NCBI GenBank assembly: GCA_963663395.1
Contig: OY760226.1
Location: forward strand, 2,542,001 to 2,606,000
DNA: 64,000 bases
Origin: Azophilus sp963663395
GTDB lineage: Bacteria > Pseudomonadota > Gammaproteobacteria > Pseudomonadales > Azotimanducaceae
Reading direction: 5' to 3'
This document shows, piece after piece, positions 26,500-35,743 of this stretch. Positions within the stretch are counted from its first letter, which is position 1. Each line of letters begins with the position of its first letter. The notes below the pieces were generated by a model, which saw nothing but the letters and a program-made list of their open reading frames with translations, was not told the origin of the DNA and did not search any database. A program made the translations under genes and the position numbers.

Positions 26500-28068
26500 A
26501 TGAGTGCAGTGGAATTTGAATGGCAGGTGCCGTCTGAGTTCAATTTTGCGGTTGACGTTGTCGATGCCTGGGCGCGTGATCCAGATCGTCTGGCGCTTGT
26601 CGCGGTGGATGAATCGGGCAATGAGCAGACGTACACCTACGCAGACATTGCCGCCGCCTCCTGCAGGTTAGCCAACCTGTTGAAGGCGCAGGGCCTTCAG
26701 AAGGGTGACCGCGTTCTTGTCATGTTGCCGCGCATCGCCGTCTGGCAGATCGCCATGGTGGCGGTTATGCGTCTCGGTGCTGTCCCCATTCCCTGTATCA
26801 CCATGTTGACGCCAAAGGACGTCACCTATCGCATTGAACACTCCGGCGCCGTCGGTGTGATTACCATGGCGGAAGAGTGTCAAAAGTTTGTTGAACTCCA
26901 GGACCTGCCGACGAAAGTCTGCGTGGGTAATGCGCTTGCTGGATGGCGCAGCATCGCAGATGCCGGGAATGAAAGCGCGGACTGCGTTTCTGCGCGTGTC
27001 GGCAGTGAAGACCCCGCGGTCCTTTACTACACCTCCGGTTCAACCGGTTCTCCCAAGGGTGTCACCCACAGTTCTCGTGCAATCTGGGCCTGGCGGTATT
27101 CTGCCGAACACTGGCTGGCATTGTCAGAAGAAGATCGTATCTGGTGTACTGCCGATACCGGCTGGTCAAAGGCCGGTACCAGTATCCTGTTCGGTCCCTG
27201 GAGCCAGGGTGCGAGTGTACTTTTCTACGACGGGCCGTTCGAGCCTGCCAGGCGACTGGAGTTGCTCGCGCGCTACGAGGTCACCTGTTTCTGTGCCGCA
27301 GCGACTGAACTGCGCAGACTGATTCTCGAGGATGTCTCGAAGTACGACCTATCGAACTTGAAATCGACGGTCTCTGCTGGCGAGTCGGTCAACCCTGAAG
27401 TGATTGACCGTTGGCATGCCCTGACGGGTACGACAGTGCTCGATGGCTATGGCCAGACGGAAACACTGATGACAGTGACCAACCGGCCAGGCCTACCCGT
27501 CAAGCCGGGTTCCATGGGTGTGCCGCTGCCGGGCCTCACTGTCGGGGTCTATGACGCGGATGCAAAAGCAGTGACGCCAACAGGGGCAGGTGAGCTTGTT
27601 CTGGCGCTGCCATACCCACAGCTCATGCTGGGGTATTGGGAAGACGAGGGACGTACCGCAGGTACCAGGGTCACTGTCGCAGGCAGTGAGTGGTACGCCA
27701 CCGGCGACAACGTCGAGATCGATGATGAAGGCTACGTGTTCTACACCGGCCGTGCAGACGACATAATCAATTCTTCCGGCTACCGCATTGGCCCACAGGA
27801 AGTCGAGAATGCGCTGGCCGAACACGACGCCGTTCTGGAGTGTGCCGTTGTAGGTGTGCCTGATGAAGAGCGCGGTGAACTGGTGAAGGCGTGGGTCGTA
27901 CTGGCGCCTGGCGTTGCAGGCGATGAAACCTTGATCAAGGCGTTGCAGGACCACACCAAGGCGGTTACAGCCCCGTACAAGTATCCGCGCCAGGTGGCAT
28001 TCGCTGAAGATCTGCCCAAGACAGTGAGCGGCAAGATTCGCCGCAATGTGCTGAGGGAATGGGGCTAG
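26500..28068 (+). CDS. acyl-CoA synthetase (AMP-forming, medium-chain type)
   Basis: A 522-residue ANL-superfamily ligase that activates a carboxylic acid with ATP and CoA. The P-loop is YYTSGSTGSPKGVTHS (about residue 175), followed by DGYGQTE, YATGDNVEIDDEGYVFYTGR with DDIINSSGYRIGP, and the C-terminal catalytic Lys in KTVSGKIRRN. The overall pattern resembles the ACSM/butyrate group, which accepts medium-chain, branched or aromatic acids. The stop codon is directly followed by the SDR start, so expression is coupled. In context it would be the LvaE-like entry step of 4-hydroxyacid degradation. Confidence 0.92.
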   Translation: MSAVEFEWQVPSEFNFAVDVVDAWARDPDRLALVAVDESGNEQTYTYADIAAASCRLANLLKAQGLQKGDRVLVMLPRIAVWQIAMVAVMRLGAVPIPCITMLTPKDVTYRIEHSGAVGVITMAEECQKFVELQDLPTKVCVGNALAGWRSIADAGNESADCVSARVGSEDPAVLYYTSGSTGSPKGVTHSSRAIWAWRYSAEHWLALSEEDRIWCTADTGWSKAGTSILFGPWSQGASVLFYDGPFEPARRLELLARYEVTCFCAAATELRRLILEDVSKYDLSNLKSTVSAGESVNPEVIDRWHALTGTTVLDGYGQTETLMTVTNRPGLPVKPGSMGVPLPGLTVGVYDADAKAVTPTGAGELVLALPYPQLMLGYWEDEGRTAGTRVTVAGSEWYATGDNVEIDDEGYVFYTGRADDIINSSGYRIGPQEVENALAEHDAVLECAVVGVPDEERGELVKAWVVLAPGVAGDETLIKALQDHTKAVTAPYKYPRQVAFAEDLPKTVSGKIRRNVLREWG

Positions 28069-28806
28069 ATGTCAATTTCCATTGATTTTGGTGGGGCAAC
28101 TGTACTCGTCTCTGGCGGTTCAAGTGGTATCGGCCTTGGGATAGCCCGCCGATTTCATGCGGCTGGTGCGAGCGTGCATGTCACCGGCACCCGCGCTGCC
28201 GCGGGTGAGTACGATCACGGTGATGAGCTGCAGGATTTCAGCTACCACCAGCTCGATGTCAGAGATGATGCGGCCGCCGCCGCATTGGTGGGGAAGATTG
28301 GTGCTTTGGACGTACTGGTCTGTTGTGCCGGTGCCATTGCCTATGGTGGCAGGGAATATGACATGGCGACCTTCAGGGAGATCATCGATATCAATCTGAA
28401 TGGTGTGATGAGCCTTTGCACGTCCGCCCATGACTCCCTGAAACAGCGTGACAGGGCATCGGTTGTCATCATCGGTTCAACCTCCAGCTATATCGCCACA
28501 CCAGGGCAGCCAGCCTATGGCGGCAGCAAGGGTGCGCTCATCACCCTCACCAAGTCACTCGCACAGGCGTGGTCGAGAGACAACATACGGGTAAATGGCA
28601 TCGCGCCGGGGTTTGTTGCAACGAAGCTGACAGAACGGAGTTTCGAAGACGAGGCGATTTATGAAAGCACCCTGAAACGCATTCCCATGAAGCGGTGGGG
28701 TGAGGCCGAAGAAATCGGAAACGCCGCGCTCTTCATGGCATCGCCCATGGCGTCCTACATCACCGGTCAAATGCTGCTCGTCGACGGCGGCATCACCTTG
28801 ATGTGA
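28069..28806 (+). CDS. short-chain dehydrogenase/reductase
   Basis: A 245-residue classical SDR. The cofactor motif is SGGSSGIGLG (residues 15-24), with a CCAG variant of NNAG near 86. The catalytic residues are Ser137, Tyr150 and Lys154 (PAYGGSKGALI), and the C-terminus ends TGQMLLVDGG. It reduces or oxidises a keto/hydroxy group with NAD(P)H. It sits between the acyl-CoA synthetase and the acyl-CoA kinase, the position taken by LvaD, which reduces a 4-oxoacyl-CoA to the 4-hydroxy form. That role is an inference from gene order. Confidence 0.9.
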   Translation: MSISIDFGGATVLVSGGSSGIGLGIARRFHAAGASVHVTGTRAAAGEYDHGDELQDFSYHQLDVRDDAAAAALVGKIGALDVLVCCAGAIAYGGREYDMATFREIIDINLNGVMSLCTSAHDSLKQRDRASVVIIGSTSSYIATPGQPAYGGSKGALITLTKSLAQAWSRDNIRVNGIAPGFVATKLTERSFEDEAIYESTLKRIPMKRWGEAEEIGNAALFMASPMASYITGQMLLVDGGITLM

Positions 28807-28824
28807 CTGGAAGTGGAACCACCG

Positions 28825-29904
28825 ATGAGCAGTGATACCGCAGCCGTCCGCGAGGGTGAGAATCTTGACTGGCAGAAGTCGGAAGCCTGGCTGAGAGCGA
28901 ACGTTGAAGGCCTGGCAGGGGAGATGAAAATCAGCCAGTTCCATGGCGGGCATGCGAACCTCACCTATTGCGTAGCCTTTGGCGACAGCGAGCTGGTGGT
29001 TCGCAGGCCACCGTTTGGCGAAATTGCACCGGGCGCCCACGACATGAAACGCGAATATCGCGCGCTCGCAGCGCTGGCACCGGTCTTCGACAGGGCGCCA
29101 AGGGTGTACGGCTTCTGTGAAGATGAATCGGTGATCGGTGCACCGTTCATTGTCATGGAGCGGTGTTCAGGCGTCATTGTCCGGGCAGATATACCGCAGG
29201 AATTTGCAGACGTCGAGAACATAGAACAGCGGGTCAGCTTTGCGCTGGTCGATGCCATGGCAGACCTGCACGCAATCGACCTGGAAGCCGCCGGATTGAG
29301 TGATCTCGGGAGACCGCTGGGTTTTGTGACGAGGCAGCTCGAAGGCTGGTATGGCCGATGGAAGCGGGTCGTCGAAAAAGAAGACCCGGTATTCGAGCGG
29401 GCGTACCAGTTGCTGAAGCAGCACCAGCCGCAAACGCAGCGTCATACGCTTGTACACAATGATCTCAAGCTTGATAACTGCATGTTTGACGTTGAGAACC
29501 CTGACCGGGTTGCGACCATCCTCGACTGGGACATGACCACGCTCGGCGATCCGCTGATCGAATTGGGCACGCTGCTCAGTTACTGGCAGCAATCAGGGGA
29601 CGACTTCGACAGGTCGCCAACCATCGATCTCGATATGAAGGGTTTTCCGTCCCGGCAGAGCCTGGTGCGACGCTATGCTGAAAGCGGCGCGAATGTCGAG
29701 GGTATCGACTGGTATGAAGCTTTTGGCTTGTGGAAGCAGGCTGTCGTGCTGCAGCAGCTTTATCGCCGCTTTGAAGTCGGCGAGACTACGGATGAGCGTT
29801 TCAGGAGTTTTCCTGAAAAAATCCCCGGAATGTTGACCGGCGTTGTTTCAATGATGAACGCCAACCGCTCCAGTCAAGCGGGTTCAGGGGACACACCGAA
29901 CTAA
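28825..29904 (+). CDS. APH-like phosphotransferase (ACAD10/11 kinase-domain / LvaA type)
   Basis: A 359-residue aminoglycoside-phosphotransferase-fold kinase. The catalytic loop is TLVHNDLKLDN (His-Asn-Asp with Asn for Mg2+) and the metal-binding motif is ILDWDMTTLGDP. The N-terminal nucleotide-binding part contains HGGHANLTYCV and ELVVRRPP. Instead of modifying antibiotics, this subgroup is the stand-alone version of the human ACAD10/11 kinase domain, which phosphorylates 4-hydroxyacyl-CoAs. Pseudomonas LvaA does the same on 4-hydroxyvaleryl-CoA. ATG 28825 is preferred over the earlier GTG 28813. It is the last gene of the b561 operon; its partner dehydrogenase follows at 30229. Confidence 0.88.
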   Translation: MSSDTAAVREGENLDWQKSEAWLRANVEGLAGEMKISQFHGGHANLTYCVAFGDSELVVRRPPFGEIAPGAHDMKREYRALAALAPVFDRAPRVYGFCEDESVIGAPFIVMERCSGVIVRADIPQEFADVENIEQRVSFALVDAMADLHAIDLEAAGLSDLGRPLGFVTRQLEGWYGRWKRVVEKEDPVFERAYQLLKQHQPQTQRHTLVHNDLKLDNCMFDVENPDRVATILDWDMTTLGDPLIELGTLLSYWQQSGDDFDRSPTIDLDMKGFPSRQSLVRRYAESGANVEGIDWYEAFGLWKQAVVLQQLYRRFEVGETTDERFRSFPEKIPGMLTGVVSMMNANRSSQAGSGDTPN

Positions 29905-30026
29905 CCATCAGGACAATGAAGCACTCTTTCAGCAATCAATTTTCGAATGCAAGTTTCCGCCCCGGCGCGCCGGGACGAGTACGCGGTGCGCTAAAGCGCA
30001 GGGAACAGCGGTTGGTTTTACCAAGA

Positions 30027-30141
30027 GAGAGTGGGTGTGCGGTACGGGTATCCGGCACCTTTAAAGCAATTCAGTGCGCCAGGAATTCGCAAGGGCGCGC
30101 TCGCTTGGCGTGCAGGATGCCCGTACCGTATACCCGCTCTC
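30027..30141. repeat. long imperfect inverted repeat in the 324-bp gap before the second ACAD
   Basis: Arms of 31 nt at 30027-30057 and 30111-30141 match at 26 of 31 positions. Four of the five mismatches become G-U pairs in RNA, so a transcript would form a nearly unbroken 31-bp hairpin around a 53-nt loop. The arms share CGGTACGGG. The pattern of compensating G-U pairs suggests a structured RNA, or an old miniature inverted-repeat element. No gene is visible in 29905-30228 apart from this structure and an AAGAAGGA ribosome site before 30229. Confidence 0.7.
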
Positions 30142-30228
30142 GGCGTTTGGGAAACTCATGGTGCGAAAGAATGCTCCATGAAAGTTGCTTAATATTGTTT
30201 CACTGGATAAACAAAGAAGGATCGCATT

Positions 30229-31530
30229 ATGGCTTGGGGATTTGATACAGACCTGGAGTTTCAGTCAGTACTGGACTGGGTAGAAGAGTTCGTCGAGAAG
30301 AAGGTTGCGCCACTCGACATGGTTCTGGGCGAAAGCTATGCCGTCACAGACCCGGATTTCATCAATCTGGTTCGCCCGCTGCAGCAGGAAGTGAAAGATC
30401 GTGGCCTCTGGGCCTGCCACCTGGGCCCGGAACTCGGCGGCCTCGGTTATGGCCAGCTCAAACTGGCCCTGATGAACGAGATTCTGGGTACTTCCCGGTT
30501 CGCACCCATCACGTTCGGCTGCCAGGCACCCGATTCCGGAAACGCCGAGATCCTGGCCCACTACGGCACGGATGCACACAAGGAAAAATACCTGCAGCCG
30601 CTGCTGGATGGTGAAATTGTCTCCTGTTTCTCCATGACCGAGCCTCACGCCGGTGCAGACCCGACCATGTTCAAGTGCAGGGCTACGGAAGATGGGGATG
30701 ACTACGTCATCAACGGCGACAAGTGGTTCTCCTCCAACGCCAAGTTCGCTTCTTTTCTGATCGTCATGTGCGTAACCGATCCTGATGCGGCACCGCACAG
30801 GCGCATCAGCCAGTTTATCGTTCCCGCGGATACACCCGGCATAAACATCCGCCGAAACGTCGGCGTCGGCAGTGAGCCACCAGGTCATGGCAGCCACGCC
30901 TATATTCACTATGACAATGTCAGGGTACCGAAAGAGAACATGCTTGGTGGTCGCGGCGACGGTTTTGCCGTCGCGCAGACCCGCCTTGGCGGTGGCCGCA
31001 TTCACCATGCCATGCGAACGCTGGGGCAGATCAGGAAGGCCTTCGACATGATGTGCGAGCGTGCATTGTCCCGTTCAACCAAGGGGGAAGTTCTGGCCAA
31101 CAAGCAGATGGTCCAGGAGAAAATCGCTGACTCGTGGATTGAGATGGAACAGTTTCGCCTGCTGGTGCTGAGAACCGCATGGCGCATCGATCAGTACAAC
31201 GATTACCTGAGGGTGCGCAAGGACATCGCGGCCATCAAGGCAGCCATGCCGAAGGTCTACCAGGATATCGTTTCCCGTGCGCTGCAGATTCACGGTTCCC
31301 TGGGCGTCTCGAACGAGCTGCCCTTCACCGACATGATCATCGGCGCCTATGGCCTGGGGTTGGCCGACGGCCCGACGGAAGTGCACAAGGTGACTGTCGC
31401 CCGGCAGGTTCTGAGGGACTACGAACCCACTGATGACCTGTTCCCCAGATACACGCTGCCCCGGCGCCAGGCAGAAGCCCTGGCGCTATATGGCGACATG
31501 ATTGAACGGGACGTTCAGGAATATTCCTGA
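30229..31530 (+). CDS. acyl-CoA dehydrogenase (ACAD11/LvaC-like)
   Basis: A 433-residue FAD-dependent enzyme, with MTEPHAGADPTMFK, INGDKWFSSNAKFAS, RLGGGRIHHAMR and LQIHGSLGVSNELP. The GRIHH and C-terminal features match the ACAD10/11 group. With a phospho-acyl-CoA kinase next door, such enzymes remove the 4-phosphate to give an enoyl-CoA that enters beta-oxidation. The upstream kinase gene (28825-29904) therefore supports a shared pathway, even though 324 bp with a large hairpin separate them. It has its own ribosome site. Similar to, but clearly distinct from, the dehydrogenase at 14413-15612. Confidence 0.9.
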   Translation: MAWGFDTDLEFQSVLDWVEEFVEKKVAPLDMVLGESYAVTDPDFINLVRPLQQEVKDRGLWACHLGPELGGLGYGQLKLALMNEILGTSRFAPITFGCQAPDSGNAEILAHYGTDAHKEKYLQPLLDGEIVSCFSMTEPHAGADPTMFKCRATEDGDDYVINGDKWFSSNAKFASFLIVMCVTDPDAAPHRRISQFIVPADTPGINIRRNVGVGSEPPGHGSHAYIHYDNVRVPKENMLGGRGDGFAVAQTRLGGGRIHHAMRTLGQIRKAFDMMCERALSRSTKGEVLANKQMVQEKIADSWIEMEQFRLLVLRTAWRIDQYNDYLRVRKDIAAIKAAMPKVYQDIVSRALQIHGSLGVSNELPFTDMIIGAYGLGLADGPTEVHKVTVARQVLRDYEPTDDLFPRYTLPRRQAEALALYGDMIERDVQEYS

Positions 31531-31568
31531 GCGGTTCAGGCTTCACGCAGTTTGATCACGAGTCAAAA

Positions 31569-31751
31569 ATGCCGCTTTCACCGGAATCTGTAGCTTTACT
31601 CGCGGCCAACAGGAAGGCCAGGCCGCTGCCGATGTACAAGCTGCCCCTGCAGAGCGTGCGCGAGTGGATAGCCCGACTGGGCTGGGGCCCCGCGGGGCGA
31701 CGAAACCCCGCACGCCAGCTCGCTGCCCGACGTGGGAGACCTGTCTCATGA
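31569..31751 (+). pseudogene. truncated N-terminus of an esterase/alpha-beta hydrolase at the island edge
   Basis: Sixty codons from ATG 31569 begin MPLSPESVALLAANRKARPLP, which has the look of the N-terminal cap helix of hormone-sensitive-lipase-type esterases. After about residue 38 the sequence turns into low-complexity Arg/Gly/Pro and stops. No oxyanion or nucleophile motif follows, and 15 bp later the convergent ABC transporter gene ends. I read it as a gene truncated when the island and the flanking chromosome were joined. The family call rests on a short stretch and is tentative. Confidence 0.4.
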
Positions 31752-31766
31752 GTGCCTGCCAGCACC

Positions 31767-33647
31767 TCAGCCGGTGCCGGCCGTGTCCTGGAACTGCAGT
31801 GCGTGCAACCGGGAATACAACCCGCCTTTCCCGAGCAACTCTTCGTGCGTGCCGAGCTCTTCGACCTGCCCCGCGTTCATCACCAGGATGCGGTCGGCGT
31901 GCTGGATGGTCTGCAGGCGATGGGCGATCAGGATCGACGTCCGCCCCACGGTCAGCTTGGCGAGTGCGTCCTGGATTAGCAGTTCGGTTTCCGTATCGAC
32001 CGAAGCGGTGGCCTCGTCGAGCACGAGAATTTCGGGGTCGGCGGCCAGTACCCGGGCGAATGCCAGTAGCTGCCGCTGACCCTGGGAAAGGTTCTGGCCG
32101 CGCTCGGCCAGTTCCGTGTCGTAGCCCTGGGGCAGGGCGGTAATGAAACTGTCCGCATTGACCCGCTGCGCCGCGCGCTGCACTGCATCTCGCGAGATGT
32201 CCGGGTCGCCGAGCGCGATGTTGTCGGCGATGGACCCGGAGAAGATGTGGAAATCCTGCAGGACGACGCCGATGCGCCGGCGCAGGTCGCTGGTGCGAAT
32301 GTGGTTGAGGTCGGTGCCGTCAAGGAAGATGTTGCCGTCGTCGAAGTCGTAGAAGCGGCCCAGCAGGCGGATCAGGGTGCTTTTCCCGGAACCGGTGGGC
32401 CCGACGATGGCCAATTTTTCGCCGGGGCGGATGGTGAACGAGACATCGTTCAGCACGGGTGCGCCCGGTTCGTAGGCGAAGTCGACCCGCCGGAACTCGA
32501 TCTCGCCGTGCAGCCGCGCCGGCAATGCCGCGGGCTCGTCGGGTTCGCGCACATGCTCGTCCCAGTCGAGCGCCTGGAATATCCGCTCGCCGCTCGCCAT
32601 GGCCCGGAACAGCACGTTGGTCTGCTCGCCGAGCGCGACGATGGGGTGGAACAGCATGTCGATGAAGCGGGTGAACAGGATGACGCTGCCGAGCGACATG
32701 CGATCCTGAATCACTTCGCCGGCCCCGTAGTAAAGAACGATGCCGATGGCGACGTGCGCCATGGTGTCGTTCAGCGCGCCGTACAGGGTTTCCCAGCGGG
32801 CGGAACGGAGTTCGTTGTGCCGGTTGGTGCGGTTGATCTCCGTGTAGCGTTCCAGGTTGTGCGCCTCGCGACCCGAGAGTTGCACCACCTGCAGGCCCGC
32901 CAGGTTTTCCTGCATGTTCTGGTTGAGCGCGGAGACGGAGGCACGCACCAGCCGGAACAATTCGCGGGTGGTGCGGCGAAACCACCAGGTGACCGCGCCC
33001 ATGACCGGCAGGGTCAGCAGGAGGATGAGCGTCAGTTCGGCGTCTATGGTCAGCATGATGGTGAGCGCCACCAGGAAGGGCACGAACTCGCCGATGAGCG
33101 TGCCGATGCCGCGCAGCAGTTCGTAGAGGGCTTCGATGTCGTTGGTCACCCTGGTCATGACACGGCCCACCGCCACCTTGTCGTAGAACGACGAAGGGCG
33201 CCTTTCCAGGTGACTGAACAGGTCGAGGCGCAGGTCCCGCAGGCCCTTGATGACGGAACTGGTCAGGGTGAGCCGGTGGGCGTGGGCGGCGGCGGCCCAG
33301 CAGAGGTGGGCGGCGGCGTAGAGCAGGCAGGCGGCGGCCAGCGGATGCAGGTGCAGCCCGGCGGACAGGGCTTGTGTCAGGTCGACCATGCCGAAATCCG
33401 GTGCGGCGTGCTCCGCCTCGCCGCGAATGACATGGTCGATCACCACCAGCGAGACGATCACGGGCAGCAATACCTGGAAGGTCGAGGCGGCCAGGACGAG
33501 CAGTCCGCTGGCGGCGAAGGTCAGCCGGTAAGGCTTCATCCACCGGAACAGGCGCCGGAGCAGGCGCGTGTTCAGCACCGCGCCGGACAGTTCGGCTTCG
33601 AACAGCGAGTGGTCGCGCCGTGGCGGTGACTGGCTTGCTTCGGCCAT
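31767..33647 (-). CDS. heterodimeric ABC exporter, consensus-Walker-B subunit (MdlB-like)
   Basis: A 626-residue fused exporter: six membrane helices (about residues 40-340) then the nucleotide-binding domain. Walker A is GPTGSGKST, the signature is LSQGQRQLL (Gln replaces the first Gly of LSGGQ), Walker B is ILVLDEATASVD with the catalytic Glu, and the H-loop is IAHRLQT. Its deviating signature matches the degenerate-site role of heterodimeric exporters whose partner has a Walker-B Asp, which is what the upstream gene encodes. It probably exports lipids or drugs from the inner membrane. It starts 89 bp after the partner gene. Confidence 0.9.
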   Translation of the reverse strand: MAEASQSPPRRDHSLFEAELSGAVLNTRLLRRLFRWMKPYRLTFAASGLLVLAASTFQVLLPVIVSLVVIDHVIRGEAEHAAPDFGMVDLTQALSAGLHLHPLAAACLLYAAAHLCWAAAAHAHRLTLTSSVIKGLRDLRLDLFSHLERRPSSFYDKVAVGRVMTRVTNDIEALYELLRGIGTLIGEFVPFLVALTIMLTIDAELTLILLLTLPVMGAVTWWFRRTTRELFRLVRASVSALNQNMQENLAGLQVVQLSGREAHNLERYTEINRTNRHNELRSARWETLYGALNDTMAHVAIGIVLYYGAGEVIQDRMSLGSVILFTRFIDMLFHPIVALGEQTNVLFRAMASGERIFQALDWDEHVREPDEPAALPARLHGEIEFRRVDFAYEPGAPVLNDVSFTIRPGEKLAIVGPTGSGKSTLIRLLGRFYDFDDGNIFLDGTDLNHIRTSDLRRRIGVVLQDFHIFSGSIADNIALGDPDISRDAVQRAAQRVNADSFITALPQGYDTELAERGQNLSQGQRQLLAFARVLAADPEILVLDEATASVDTETELLIQDALAKLTVGRTSILIAHRLQTIQHADRILVMNAGQVEELGTHEELLGKGGLYSRLHALQFQDTAGTG

Positions 33648-33736
33648 GGTCTATTGCCCTGCCTGTGAAGTTGCCGCTCGGGTGACGGCCGGGCTCGGTG
33701 AGCAAAGCGAAAGCGACAGATGGGCGGGTAGCCGAC

Positions 33737-35521
33737 TCATTGAACTGCCTCCTTCGCCGGCGAGAGGCCTGGCGACGCGCCCCGATAGTCTGCTTCGCCG
33801 GCGCCTTCCCGCTGGATGCGTTCGAACTCCACGTATAGCCCGGCCTGCTCGATCAGTTCCTCGTGGGTGCCTGATTCAATGATGCGGCCGGCATCGAGCA
33901 CCAGGATCCGGTCGCAGTGCCGGGCCGTTGAGACGCGGTGCGACACGACGATGGTGGTTTTGCCCCGCCGCAGGCGGCGCAGGTCCTTCAGAATGCGTTC
34001 CTCCGTTTCGGTATCGACGCTGGAGAAACAGTCGTCGAGCAGCAGCACCGGCGCATCGCGTATCAGCCCGCGTGCCAGGGTGGCGCGCTGGGCCTGGCCG
34101 CCAGAAAGGGTGACGCCGCGCTCGCCGACCATTGTGTCCATGCTTTCCGGAAATCCCTCGATGGTTTCCTTCAGGCCCGCGGCTTCCGCCGCCGCCCAGA
34201 TCGAGTCGATGTCCCGGCCGGGATCGTCGTAGGTAAGGTTGTCGCGCAGCGTCTCGCTGAACAGGAATGTCACCTGGGGCACCAGCACGGTCTGGGCGCG
34301 CAGTTGCCTGAGGGGATAGTTGCGGATGTCCTGCCCATCCACGAAGACCCGGCCCGGCGGGGGATCGAGCAGGCGCACGAACTGCCGCAACAGCGTTGTC
34401 TTGCCGGCGCCCACCCGCCCCATGACGGCAATGGATTCGCCGCGGCCGACAGACAGGCTGATGCGATCGAGTACCCGGGGCAGCCCGTCGCCGTAACGGA
34501 AACTCAGGTTCCTGATCTCGATCGCGCCCCGGATTGCCGGCGGTGCGTGTGCTGCTGGCCGGTCCTCTATTTCCGGGTCCAGGTTCAGCACTTCGAACAG
34601 GCGGTCGCTGGCCACCGCCGCCCGCTGAAACAGGTTGACCATGAAGCCCGCGACGCGGAACGGCTGCACCACCATGTTCACGTACATCAGGAAGGCCACC
34701 AGTGCGCCCGGGGACAGGTCGCCGTTCAATACCTGGTACCCGCCGAACCCGATGATCGTGATCGAACAGAATGCCGCCAGGCTCGGCATCCAGGCCATCA
34801 TCAGGGAGTTGATCCTGGCCTGACGGTAGAAGGCGTCCGCATAGGACTGGCCGGTCCGGGCGAAGCGCTCGATCTCGTTGTCTTCCTGGGCCATGGCCTG
34901 GATGGTGCGGATGCCGGACAGGTTCTCCTGCACCTGTGCGCCGAGGTCCGAAAGGCGGTCCTGCATGTCCTTGGATGCCACCCCCATCTGCCGCGAGGCG
35001 TGCTTGGCGTAGTAATAGACGAAGGGCAGGGGCGGCAGCAGCAGCAGTGTGAGGAACGGCGAGTAGTAGAGCATGAAGCCGAAACCGACGAGAGAGGCGT
35101 AGACCAGGATGATGAGCAGGATGCTGCCCATGGAAATGAGGCGCTGCACCAGGCTTATGTCGGCCACGGCCCGGGTCATCATGTCGCCGATGGTGTGCGT
35201 GGAGAAGAACCCGGAGCCTTGCCGTTGCAGGGCGTCGTACAGCGACCCGCGCAGGTCGAAAGCGACGCGCATCCCCGCGCTGCGCACGGAATAGCGCGCG
35301 TAGGTGACGAACACATAGCGCACCGTTACCGCCGCGACGATACCGAGAACCTGGTTGGCAACGTCGCCGTCGCCGGCGGCCACCTTGTCGATGCCCGCGG
35401 CCAGGAAGAAAGGTACAAGGGCTTCGGATAACCGGGCGAAGCCGAAGCTGGCGATGCCGGCCCCGAGCCGCAGCCGGTAGGGAAGTACGAACGGCTTCAG
35501 CCGAAGCAGCGAGTTCAGCAT
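33737..35521 (-). CDS. heterodimeric ABC exporter, degenerate subunit (MdlA-like)
   Basis: A 594-residue exporter half with six membrane helices and an ATPase domain: Walker A GRVGAGKTT, normal LSGGQ signature, Walker B VLLLDDCFSSVD and H-loop VSHRVST. Asp replaces the catalytic Glu after the Walker-B Asp, so its own ATP site should be poorly hydrolytic. This is the known arrangement of heterodimeric exporters such as TM287/288 and MdlAB. The frame remains open upstream of ATG 35521, but that part is not family-like. It is the first gene of a two-gene operon. Confidence 0.9.
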   Translation of the reverse strand: MLNSLLRLKPFVLPYRLRLGAGIASFGFARLSEALVPFFLAAGIDKVAAGDGDVANQVLGIVAAVTVRYVFVTYARYSVRSAGMRVAFDLRGSLYDALQRQGSGFFSTHTIGDMMTRAVADISLVQRLISMGSILLIILVYASLVGFGFMLYYSPFLTLLLLPPLPFVYYYAKHASRQMGVASKDMQDRLSDLGAQVQENLSGIRTIQAMAQEDNEIERFARTGQSYADAFYRQARINSLMMAWMPSLAAFCSITIIGFGGYQVLNGDLSPGALVAFLMYVNMVVQPFRVAGFMVNLFQRAAVASDRLFEVLNLDPEIEDRPAAHAPPAIRGAIEIRNLSFRYGDGLPRVLDRISLSVGRGESIAVMGRVGAGKTTLLRQFVRLLDPPPGRVFVDGQDIRNYPLRQLRAQTVLVPQVTFLFSETLRDNLTYDDPGRDIDSIWAAAEAAGLKETIEGFPESMDTMVGERGVTLSGGQAQRATLARGLIRDAPVLLLDDCFSSVDTETEERILKDLRRLRRGKTTIVVSHRVSTARHCDRILVLDAGRIIESGTHEELIEQAGLYVEFERIQREGAGEADYRGASPGLSPAKEAVQ

Positions 35522-35743
35522 GGGACGGTTGCGGGGGTTCGAAGGCGCGGCACTGCGGCCGGGCATTATACGCACTGCGGATTGATGGTGCCGCTCAGAA
35601 CTTTTTTCTCGCCGGGCGTGCGATCGATGGCGACAGCGGCAAGCCGCAATGACGGCGGATGCCCGGTGGAGGCGAAGGACCCCTTCCAGCCTTATTTGGG
35701 CTGCCGTATCGACACGCCTGCCGAACTTCGATGTAATTCCTCC

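Noticed and set aside
28825..29904. Aminoglycoside resistance kinase.
   Set aside because: The fold is shared, but the sequence pattern and the ACAD11-like partner place it in the acyl-CoA kinase group.
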